DNA of 12,183 bases from positions 1 through 12,183 of the forward strand of contig SPBW01000050.1 in NCBI GenBank assembly GCA_004525685.1. Reading direction: 5' to 3'. This document shows positions 7,077 through 12,183 of this stretch, in pieces. The stretch is from Candidatus Atribacteria bacterium. GTDB lineage: Bacteria > Bipolaricaulota > Bipolaricaulia > UBA7950 > UBA9294. The notes below the pieces were generated by a model, which had not been told where the DNA came from, made no database searches, and worked only from the letters and a program-made list of their open reading frames with translations. The position numbers and the translations under genes were made by a program. Each line of letters starts with the position of its first letter. Positions within the stretch are counted from its first letter, which is position 1.

Positions 7077-7886
7077 CTAGCAGTCGCTGTTCGTTGTCTC
7101 GTTCAGGTGGTCCACGAGACGCACCGCAAGCACTGGCGGGATGTCATGGAAATGATCCCAGGATAGCGAACCGCGAACAGCCGATGCGTCTTTGAATGCC
7201 GCCTCCTCCAATCCCGTGAGGCCCATACCCGCTTCAAGAAACGGGCGAAGGAGTTCACTTAAGGGCCTGTGGAAGTAAGTCTGGGGGACAGGCTGTCCGA
7301 CGATGCCGATCCCCTGTGCAGAAAACATCGTCAGATATCGGCGAATCTTGACCGAACGCGTTGTCACAAGTCTGCCTTCACGATCTTCCTGCTCCATGGA
7401 CATCAGTGTGTCAGGATTGTTAAAGCAAGGATGCATGATCGAGAACACAAATCGCCCTCCAGGTTTGAGCAGTCGCGGCACGGCTTCGGCCAAGGGTTCG
7501 ATGTTCGACATATCCATCAAGGCCATGTTGGCAACAGCACCGTCGAACCGCTCGATGCCTAGATCGAGCAACTGATCCCGATCCGTGGCATCGATGACGT
7601 GATAGTCGATCATGCCCTCATATTGGCTGCTTCGTTCCTTCGCGCACTCAATAAAGGATGTGGAGAAGTCGAATCCCACCACGCGAGCGCCTAGACCGGC
7701 CATACGCCGTGAGAATGCCCCATTGCCGCATGCGATGTCGAGCACCTCTTCGCCTGGCTGGATGTTCAGCAACTTCTCGACAGCAGGTGCGACGAGCTGG
7801 AGATGAAAGTCGTTGCCCTCTGCAGAGTAGTCAGACCACCAACGCCCATTCTGTTCCCAGGCGTCGCGAACAGGATCCCTTGTCAT
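7077..7886 (-). CDS. Class I SAM-dependent methyltransferase
   Basis: This 269-residue Rossmann-fold methyltransferase has motif I EVLDIACGNGAF at residues 47-58, the acidic residue ending strand beta-2 in VVGFDFS (Asp73), a motif II-like region around GAVANMALMDM, and LLKPGGRFVFSIMHP (motif III). The pattern matches the Methyltransf_11/25 type that modifies small molecules. The extra C-terminal 80 residues probably cover the acceptor site; the acceptor is unknown. ATG 7886 is chosen over an earlier in-frame start at 7910 because it overlaps the upstream GNAT stop as ATGA and has AGGGGT a short distance upstream. It belongs to the GNAT-methyltransferase-DinB run, and the company of acetyltransferases and an ABC-F ATPase hints at detoxification, though this is inference. 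Confidence 0.9.
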   Translation of the reverse strand: MTRDPVRDAWEQNGRWWSDYSAEGNDFHLQLVAPAVEKLLNIQPGEEVLDIACGNGAFSRRMAGLGARVVGFDFSTSFIECAKERSSQYEGMIDYHVIDATDRDQLLDLGIERFDGAVANMALMDMSNIEPLAEAVPRLLKPGGRFVFSIMHPCFNNPDTLMSMEQEDREGRLVTTRSVKIRRYLTMFSAQGIGIVGQPVPQTYFHRPLSELLRPFLEAGMGLTGLEEAAFKDASAVRGSLSWDHFHDIPPVLAVRLVDHLNETTNSDC

Positions 7887-8449
7887 GAGGACCCCTGCGC
7901 CGTGAGCCACTGTAGACGAGTTACCTGGAACGTGAAATAGGGGACAGCGATGGCCGATGGGTCAAAGGAAAGATTCGGCTCGAAGACGCCTTCGTCGACG
8001 ATCTCCATCCCTGATCCTCGCTGCATGCGAACCGAAGCAAGATTGGCTCGGTTGGGCGTACCCTGAACAATTCGTGCTTCAGAGTGTGTGAATGCATGAT
8101 CGATCATGGCGCGCCACAACTCGCTGCCGTAGCCCACCCCCCAATGTGCAGGATCAAGCTTGATATCCGGCTCGCAGATGCCTTCTGAATCGGGTGCTCC
8201 GATCTTGCACTGTCCAATGCGAGCACTTGTCTCTAGAGACTCAGCAATCAAGAGAGGCCCGAAGTTCGAGTTTGCAGAGCGCTCGATTTGCTGGGTGATG
8301 GCTCCGACCGACGTATCCAAACCATTGGGAAACCCAACGCAGCGCATCACATCGGGCGACGTCCACAAACTGTGAATGAACGGGGCATCTTCGACACACG
8401 CGCGGCGAACGCCAAGGCGCGATGTAACAAGACAGTGGTTCTGGGTCAC
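7883..8449 (-). CDS. GNAT-family N-acetyltransferase (RimJ/Acetyltransf_3 type)
   Basis: The 188-residue protein has the single-domain GNAT layout of the RimJ/RimL group: an N-terminal TSRLGVRRACVEDAPFIHSLW, a central beta strand IGQCKIG, and the acetyl-CoA pyrophosphate-binding loop HWGVGYGSEL at residues 102-111, followed by ASVRMQRGSGM, where the family has the asparagine-x-x-S motif. Members acetylate protein N-termini, amino acids or aminoglycoside-like drugs; the acceptor is not evident. The only usable start in this frame is GTG at 8449, because a TGA stop lies five codons upstream. AGAGG precedes it at rather long spacing, which suggests weak or regulated initiation. Its stop overlaps the methyltransferase ATG. 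Confidence 0.88.
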   Translation of the reverse strand: MTQNHCLVTSRLGVRRACVEDAPFIHSLWTSPDVMRCVGFPNGLDTSVGAITQQIERSANSNFGPLLIAESLETSARIGQCKIGAPDSEGICEPDIKLDPAHWGVGYGSELWRAMIDHAFTHSEARIVQGTPNRANLASVRMQRGSGMEIVDEGVFEPNLSFDPSAIAVPYFTFQVTRLQWLTAQGSS

Positions 8450-8522
8450 GATGGCTGCATCCTCTCAAATAGGTGTCCCAAGTATACGAAGAACCTTCTC
8501 TTGCACGAAGATGCTGCTGTCA

Positions 8523-8534
8523 CCTCCTAGGAGG
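8523..8534. repeat. Perfect palindrome CCTCCTAGGAGG in the GNAT-GNAT spacer
   Basis: This 12-bp palindrome on the minus-strand transcript places an anti-Shine-Dalgarno block directly before AGGAGGTGA, a near-full complement of the 16S 3' end. No suitable start codon lies at normal distance after it; the next GTG (8506-8504) is 16 bases away and would open only a 13-codon frame. It may be an operator, a pairing element of the adjacent stem-loop, or an orphan ribosome binding site. Confidence 0.5.
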
Positions 8535-8539
8535 AGAGA

Positions 8540-8570
8540 CGTCCATGAGGAGGTCTCCTTCTAGTGGACG
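8540..8570 (-). terminator. Stem-loop right after the tandem GNAT stop, possible terminator or attenuator
   Basis: Immediately after the TAA at 8573-8571 the transcript can pair CGTCCA with TGGACG (8565-8570 with 8540-8545) and, inside, AGGAG with CTCCT. No U-run follows, so a classic intrinsic terminator is doubtful. The inner blocks can also pair with the neighbouring palindrome at 8523-8534. Confidence 0.35.
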
Positions 8571-9557
8571 TTACAGCAGCAGCCCTAGCATGTGGTACTC
8601 CAATCGCTTGGTGAAGCCAAGATCCTCTGCAGCCTGGCATAGATTGGGCATCCACGAGGAAGTAGCAAATCGCACACGCTTGGTCGGGCTGAGTGAGCGC
8701 GCGGACGCAAGCGCGGTAGCCAAGGCGTAGGCCGCAAGTTCTGACTCGTTTGGATCCACTTGTGCCCAAATCGATGAGGTTCCCGTTGGCGTTGCGGATG
8801 TGAGAAATCCGGAATGTCCGACGATTGTGCCTGCCTTCGTGAACAGAGACCTCTTCTCAGTCCGCTTTTGCATCTTGTCTTGCAGCGGATCAACGACTCT
8901 CAAGATCGCGGGCGGCTTGAATCGGCCAGGGATGACGGGATCGTACTTCGTGATCTCGGAAGGCGTAATGCGGCGAGCCAAGTCATAACGCTTCTCCCAA
9001 TCGAACCTGTCGTGAGCACTCTCCTCTACCGCTGCCGGAAGAGACGTCTTGGTTGCAGCAGCCGTCGGGGTGAGACTAAATTCAGGCTGGCTGCTGTAGT
9101 GTTCAAACCCCAAGCTCTTGTAGAGGGCGTAAGCAGGGACATTGCGATCGATGACTCCAAGTACAACATGGGTGCCACCCCGTGCACGAATGTCGTCAAG
9201 CGACCTCGTCAGTAGCTTGCGCGCCAAGCCGCGGCGGCGAAACTCTGGCAGAACGCCGACCGTTCCCACGGTCCAGGTATTGGTCGAACCTCTGCGCTGA
9301 TACATGACCACAGCGCCAATCTGTCCGTCTTCTTCCCACACGAATCCTCGCATTAGATCTCGCGTCGACTTGGAGAAGACCTGGGCAAGGCGGACCAGCG
9401 GCCAAAGGCGGCGAAGCGTCTTGATTTCGCGGGAAATGTCTTCTTCCTCGTCGGCTTGGATGCTCCACTCTGGGTTTTCGGGGTACTGAAACGTTCTTAT
9501 AAGCATGTCTTCAAGCGGCATCAAGTCGCTTGGCAATCTCAGTGCGCGAATCGTCAT
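8571..9557 (-). CDS. Tandem (two-domain) GNAT acetyltransferase
   Basis: The 328-residue protein has an N-terminal GNAT domain (residues about 1-165) with the acetyl-CoA loop in VLPEFRRRGLARKLL (102-116) and the closing YALYKSLGFEHY strand-helix. The C-terminal half (about 190-328) also resembles GNAT in its end (AAEDLGFTKRLEYHML) but lacks a clear R-x-x-G-x-G/A loop, so it is probably structural or substrate-binding. Tandem GNAT proteins of this length include mycothiol synthase and many uncharacterised enzymes; here the N-terminal domain is the intact one. The acceptor is unknown. ATG 9557 is chosen over the in-frame 9602 because AAGGGAG lies at good distance upstream. The ABC-F gene ends 34 bp before it, so the two are likely one transcript. 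Confidence 0.85.
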   Translation of the reverse strand: MTIRALRLPSDLMPLEDMLIRTFQYPENPEWSIQADEEEDISREIKTLRRLWPLVRLAQVFSKSTRDLMRGFVWEEDGQIGAVVMYQRRGSTNTWTVGTVGVLPEFRRRGLARKLLTRSLDDIRARGGTHVVLGVIDRNVPAYALYKSLGFEHYSSQPEFSLTPTAAATKTSLPAAVEESAHDRFDWEKRYDLARRITPSEITKYDPVIPGRFKPPAILRVVDPLQDKMQKRTEKRSLFTKAGTIVGHSGFLTSATPTGTSSIWAQVDPNESELAAYALATALASARSLSPTKRVRFATSSWMPNLCQAAEDLGFTKRLEYHMLGLLL

Positions 9558-9591
9558 GGCGAGTTCTCCCTTTTGCTGCGGTTTCACTGGG

Positions 9592-11130
9592 TTAGTGCGC
9601 AACGGCTTGCGAGAGGTTCATGTTTAGATCCCAGTGGCTGTGAATGATCAAACGGCAGTCGTTGGTGTCCAAGCATTCGATGGCCCAGCGAATAGTTGTC
9701 AAGCGCGATAGAAACGTCTGATCGTGGCTCACAAGAAGCAGCCCTCCAGGGTACTCCTGCAACGCGGACTCCAAGCACTCGATCGACAGGAGATCCATGT
9801 GATTGGTGGGCTCGTCCATGACCACCAACGACGGAGTGTCCTCAAGACGCAGTGCGAGCATCAGTTTGCGAATCTCACCCGGGCTTGGCAGTTCGCTGTC
9901 AAGCAACTGTCCGGGATCCGATCCGAGCAAGCTCACCCATTTCATGACGTCCCCAAGCTCTTGGCCAGCAAGAGTTCTGACTTGCTGCAAGGTCTTGGCG
10001 GAATCCAGCGCGCTGGTCTCTTGCGGAATCCAGACGACATCGTTCTCTGGCATGGAAATCTGCGCCTCGAGATGTCGAAGTAGTGTGCTCTTGCCTGCTC
10101 CATTTGGGCCCGTCAAGGCAATGCGATCGCGAGGCTGCATGAGAAGATCAGGAAAGCGCAAAGCTCGATGCTCTCCAAGTGGAAGGGACCCCGCTGAGAT
10201 CATGAACAGCGTGTTTCTATTGGACGCACGTCCGTGAATGCCGATGCCCAGAGACCGCCGGGCCGTTACGTCAATGCTTCGCTCGCTTTCTTTCACTCTG
10301 CGCACGCGTCCATCGATCTGACGCACGCGTTTTCTAACGCCGCTGTCTGCGACGCGTGCCGTACGTGCCTTCGCTCGCGCGTCGTTGTCGCGGGGATTGA
10401 CGCCACGCAGCGACTTCTTCTTCTCTGCCTTTCGTAGATGCTCTCGCCTGACAACGGCCTCGTGTTCCAGGCGACGGCGCTCCTTTCGCGCAGCGGTTCG
10501 AGCTTCTCGAGATCGTTCTGCCTCTTGGTCGAGTTCTTTCATGGCCGTGGTATAGCCGCCGCTGCGTAACACAACGGATGGAGGCGACACAAACAGCGAA
10601 TGGGCACACAAGGTATCCAGGAGCGTTCGGTCGTGGCTAACCAGAAGGCCGATGCCGCGGAAGCGCCTCAAGGCCTCCTGAACCTTCAATCGAGCTTCGG
10701 TGTCAAGATGGTTTGTCGGCTCGTCAACTGCCAGCAGATCTGGTGCGAGATAGAGGCACGTGGCGATCTGAGAGCGCTTGCGCTCACCGTGGCTGAGTGT
10801 GTGCCAACGCCCGAGATAGTCATCTTCTACGCCCAACTCCCCACGTATCCGATAGGCTTCGCCGTCGGTTGCGGCCAAGAAATCGGCGAACTCGAGCATC
10901 GGCTCGTCTGTGCGTTGGGGGCAGTAGACGATGCCTGCTGGGCGATGAATGCGTCCTTCCTGTGGGGACAAGAGGCCGCAGGCCAGCTGCAGAAGCGTGG
11001 TCTTGCCGGCGCCATTGGAACCCATGACGCCGACCCAGCCTTCAGATACGCCAAAATCAATGGATTGAAAGAGGTCCACCGGCGAGCCGGGATAGGAAAA
11101 CGACAATTCGCGAAAAATCAAGGAAGCCAT
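9592..11130 (-). CDS. ABC-F family ATPase (ribosome-associated; possible antibiotic-resistance type)
   Basis: The 512-residue cytoplasmic protein has two ABC domains and no membrane segments, the hallmark of ABC-F proteins, which act on the ribosome as translation factors or protect it from antibiotics. Domain 1 has Walker A GSNGAGKTT (37-45), signature LSHGERKR (112-119) and Walker B LLAVDEPTNHLD (132-143). Domain 2 has GPNGAGKST near residue 340, a modified signature PSPGEIRK, and VVMDEPTNHMD. Between them lies a long arginine/lysine-rich linker (about 195-280), the part that reaches the peptidyl-transferase region in resistance-type members. Both catalytic glutamates (DEPTNH) are present. 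ATG 11130 is chosen for its AGGAGA ribosome binding site (plus 11135-11140); the frame stays open to 11379, but that stretch is not ABC-like. Resistance versus housekeeping cannot be settled from the sequence. Confidence 0.9.
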   Translation of the reverse strand: MASLIFRELSFSYPGSPVDLFQSIDFGVSEGWVGVMGSNGAGKTTLLQLACGLLSPQEGRIHRPAGIVYCPQRTDEPMLEFADFLAATDGEAYRIRGELGVEDDYLGRWHTLSHGERKRSQIATCLYLAPDLLAVDEPTNHLDTEARLKVQEALRRFRGIGLLVSHDRTLLDTLCAHSLFVSPPSVVLRSGGYTTAMKELDQEAERSREARTAARKERRRLEHEAVVRREHLRKAEKKKSLRGVNPRDNDARAKARTARVADSGVRKRVRQIDGRVRRVKESERSIDVTARRSLGIGIHGRASNRNTLFMISAGSLPLGEHRALRFPDLLMQPRDRIALTGPNGAGKSTLLRHLEAQISMPENDVVWIPQETSALDSAKTLQQVRTLAGQELGDVMKWVSLLGSDPGQLLDSELPSPGEIRKLMLALRLEDTPSLVVMDEPTNHMDLLSIECLESALQEYPGGLLLVSHDQTFLSRLTTIRWAIECLDTNDCRLIIHSHWDLNMNLSQAVAH

Positions 11131-11134
11131 GGAA

Positions 11135-11140
11135 TCTCCT
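11135..11140 (-). promoter_or_regulatory. Ribosome binding site that fixes the ABC-F start
   Basis: On the minus strand this reads AGGAGA four bases before ATG 11130, within TTTAGGAGATTCC. It supports the shorter start over the open frame that runs further upstream. Confidence 0.75.
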
Positions 11141-11192
11141 AAACAAAGTAGCTGCGTGGGCATGAAGCCCGTCAGTCGGACAATCTCGCAGA

Positions 11193-11207
11193 CTACTTCT
11201 CGGTCAT
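11193..11207 (-). CDS. Possible four-codon leader ORF upstream of the ABC-F gene
   Basis: ATG ACC GAG AAG TAG (M-T-E-K) is preceded by AAGGAGGAG (plus 11214-11222), with the AGGAGG core eight bases from the ATG. This is the best ribosome binding site in the 139-bp spacer. It ends 62 bp before the ABC-F start and does not serve the ABC-F frame, which has no start codon there. Known: several ABC-F resistance genes are controlled by short leader ORFs through ribosome stalling. That this one does so is inference; chance is a real alternative for so short an ORF. Confidence 0.25.
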   Translation of the reverse strand: MTEK

Positions 11208-11231
11208 TCCAGACTCCTCCTTCGATGGCCG

Positions 11232-11261
11232 AGTCTACACTGAGTACGTCTTGGACTTCAA
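11232..11261 (-). promoter_or_regulatory. Candidate promoter for the ABC-F gene
   Basis: On the minus strand TTGAAG (plus 11256-11261) and TAGACT (plus 11232-11237) are separated by 18 bases; each matches four of six consensus positions. Transcription would start near 11225, just before the ribosome binding site of the possible leader ORF, giving a leader of about 95 bases. The match is weak. Confidence 0.25.
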
Positions 11262-11269
11262 ATGAGAAC

Positions 11270-11572
11270 CTAGTCTTGTTCGGGCTGTGGATCCTCTGGT
11301 GCACGATCCGTACGCCAGTAGATGCCTCTTTCTCGATGCATGAATCCAAACTCAAACAGCTCGCGGCGGATGGTGGCAAAGTCGGGATGGTGGCGTGCGA
11401 TGAGGATATTCAGCTCCCGCTCAGGGAATCGCTTCTCTGGCTCAATTCGCTCGAGCAACCAGCGAAGGATGACCAGCCTCTTCTTCTGTTTGGCAGGCAA
11501 GCGGACGATGCGTTCGCCATCGAGAAAGGCCCGCAACACCTTCTCTTCTTCCTGCGTCCATGGATGGGCCAT
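11270..11572 (-). CDS. DUF2087-family protein
   Basis: The 100-residue protein matches the DUF2087 pattern along most of its length: KVLRAFLDGERIVRLP, a basic turn PAKQKKRLVILRWLLERI, then FPERELNILIARHHPDFATIRREL and the closing RERGIYWRT. The domain is predicted helical, winged-helix-like in character, and occurs alone or fused to DNA-binding regulators; its molecular role is not established. The start is ATG 11572 with a modest AGGA upstream. It lies 139 bp before the ABC-F gene on the same strand, so it could be its regulator or merely a neighbour. The 66-bp gap to the diguanylate cyclase gene contains ACTATAGT on the minus strand, a possible -10 element, but no matching -35 at normal spacing. 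Confidence 0.85.
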   Translation of the reverse strand: MAHPWTQEEEKVLRAFLDGERIVRLPAKQKKRLVILRWLLERIEPEKRFPERELNILIARHHPDFATIRRELFEFGFMHRERGIYWRTDRAPEDPQPEQD

Positions 11573-11638
11573 GGATCATCCTACAGCACCTGAAGACTGG
11601 ATGGGCGCCAACCTCACTATAGTTCCCGGGGCGCGTTT

Positions 11639-12183
11639 CTATGCTTCAACTGTGCAGCGATTGCGCCCTGCGGCCTTGCTCTTGTAGAGAAACTCATCAG
11701 CCCGCTTGACGACGGCATCGATTGCTTCGCCACTGCGGGCAATCGAGCCTCCTGTGGAGATGGTGACAGCCAGCGGCCCGCCGTCGATCATCAACCCAGA
11801 TGTTTCGACCAACACGCGCAGATGCTCGGCCTTGGTTCTTAGCTCCAGCAGATCAACCTTCTCGACTACAACCAGGAACTCCTCTCCTCCCCATCGCCCG
11901 ACAATATCCAGGGTGCGAACGTTTGACACCAGTGTGGTGGCGACCATCTTCAACACGCGATCGCCGGTATCGTGCCCATGGGTATCGTTGAAGCGCTTAA
12001 AGTGGTCGATGTCCGTGAGTAGCACGCCGTAATCCCAGCCATAACGCTCGAACTCGCTATGGCGGGATTGCAGAGCCATCTCTGCATAGCGCCGATTCCC
12101 AATCTCTGTTAGCTGATCCTGTAATGCCAATCGCCGCAGTGTCTCAATCTCTTCCTGCAGAGCCGAGCGTGTCAGGTTCTCAC
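11639..12183 (-). CDS. GGDEF-domain diguanylate cyclase (3' part; start lies outside the window)
   Basis: The frame stays open to the window edge, so the N-terminal sensory part is missing; the TTG at 12130 is an internal leucine codon. The visible 181 residues begin with a short heptad-like helix (ALQEEIETLRRLALQDQL), the usual signalling linker before a GGDEF domain. They continue with DQLTEIGNRRY, DIDHFKRFNDTHGHDTGD (substrate and metal site), RWGGEEF (active-site loop, intact GGEEF) and KSKAAGRNR. An inhibitory I-site RxxD (RTLD) lies five residues before GGEEF, so product feedback is likely. Members condense two GTP to cyclic di-GMP. The signal it answers is unknown because the sensor domain is cut off. 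No functional link with the neighbouring genes is evident. Confidence 0.93.
   Translation of the reverse strand, partial: ENLTRSALQEEIETLRRLALQDQLTEIGNRRYAEMALQSRHSEFERYGWDYGVLLTDIDHFKRFNDTHGHDTGDRVLKMVATTLVSNVRTLDIVGRWGGEEFLVVVEKVDLLELRTKAEHLRVLVETSGLMIDGGPLAVTISTGGSIARSGEAIDAVVKRADEFLYKSKAAGRNRCTVEA

Noticed and set aside
10301..10330. Direct repeat CGCACGCGT twice within 30 bp
   Set aside because: It encodes two similar basic stretches of the ABC-F linker (RVRQ and RVRR) and is explained by Arg-rich coding.
11131..11379. N-terminal extension of the ABC-F frame up to 11379
   Set aside because: The extra residues do not look like ABC-F, part of the stretch overlaps the DUF2087 gene, and ATG 11130 has a proper ribosome binding site.
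11573..11638. Promoter for the DUF2087 gene with TATAGT as -10
   Set aside because: No acceptable -35 lies 16-18 bases upstream; the nearest TTGAAG is 22 bases away, so it is mentioned only in the gene entry.
1..12183. tRNA or rRNA genes, CRISPR arrays, insertion sequences, integrases, attachment sites
   Set aside because: None found by reading: no spaced identical repeats, no transposase motifs, no tRNA-like cloverleaf, and nearly all sequence is accounted for by conserved protein families.

Overview
The window comes from the chromosome of a bacterium of moderately high G+C. It probably makes its living anaerobically or fermentatively, because the left half encodes a ferredoxin-dependent 2-oxoacid oxidoreductase and an ADP-forming acyl-CoA synthetase. 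Strong AGGAGG-type ribosome binding sites, many ATGA stop/start overlaps and a GGDEF protein fit a bacterium, not an archaeon. An anaerobic lineage of Actinobacteriota (Coriobacteriia-like), Chloroflexota or Firmicutes is plausible, but the sequence alone does not decide it.

Plus strand, 1-6529. The first four genes form a tight operon: the 3' part of iorA, iorB (overlapping by ATGA), a fused alpha-beta ADP-forming acyl-CoA synthetase (overlapping iorB by 14 bp), and a HisC-like aminotransferase 4 bp later. Together they outline an energy-conserving route for aromatic amino acids: transamination to an arylpyruvate, ferredoxin-linked oxidative decarboxylation to an arylacetyl-CoA, then release of the arylacetate with ATP formation. 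After a 94-bp gap comes an intact carbamoyltransferase-family gene with altered carbamoyl-phosphate and amino-acid binding motifs. It is joined by ATGA to a YfcE/MJ0936-type metallophosphoesterase.

Minus strand, 6526-12183. The two strands converge on a shared CTAG, so the last plus gene and the last minus gene overlap by 4 bp. Reading leftward in transcription order, the minus strand carries: the 3' part of a GGDEF diguanylate cyclase, a small DUF2087 protein, an ABC-F ATPase, a tandem GNAT acetyltransferase, a second GNAT, a class I SAM-dependent methyltransferase and a DinB-family protein. The last three are closely coupled. The set looks like an accessory stress, detoxification or antibiotic-response cluster, which is inferred from family membership.

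Non-coding features are modest. Palindromes lie in the poorly conserved parts of iorA. A 120-bp spacer between the tandem GNAT and the next GNAT holds alternating Shine-Dalgarno and anti-Shine-Dalgarno blocks. A possible four-codon leader ORF with an ideal ribosome binding site precedes the ABC-F gene. No tRNA, rRNA, CRISPR array, insertion sequence or integrase was seen, and no stretch over 300 bp lacks a gene.
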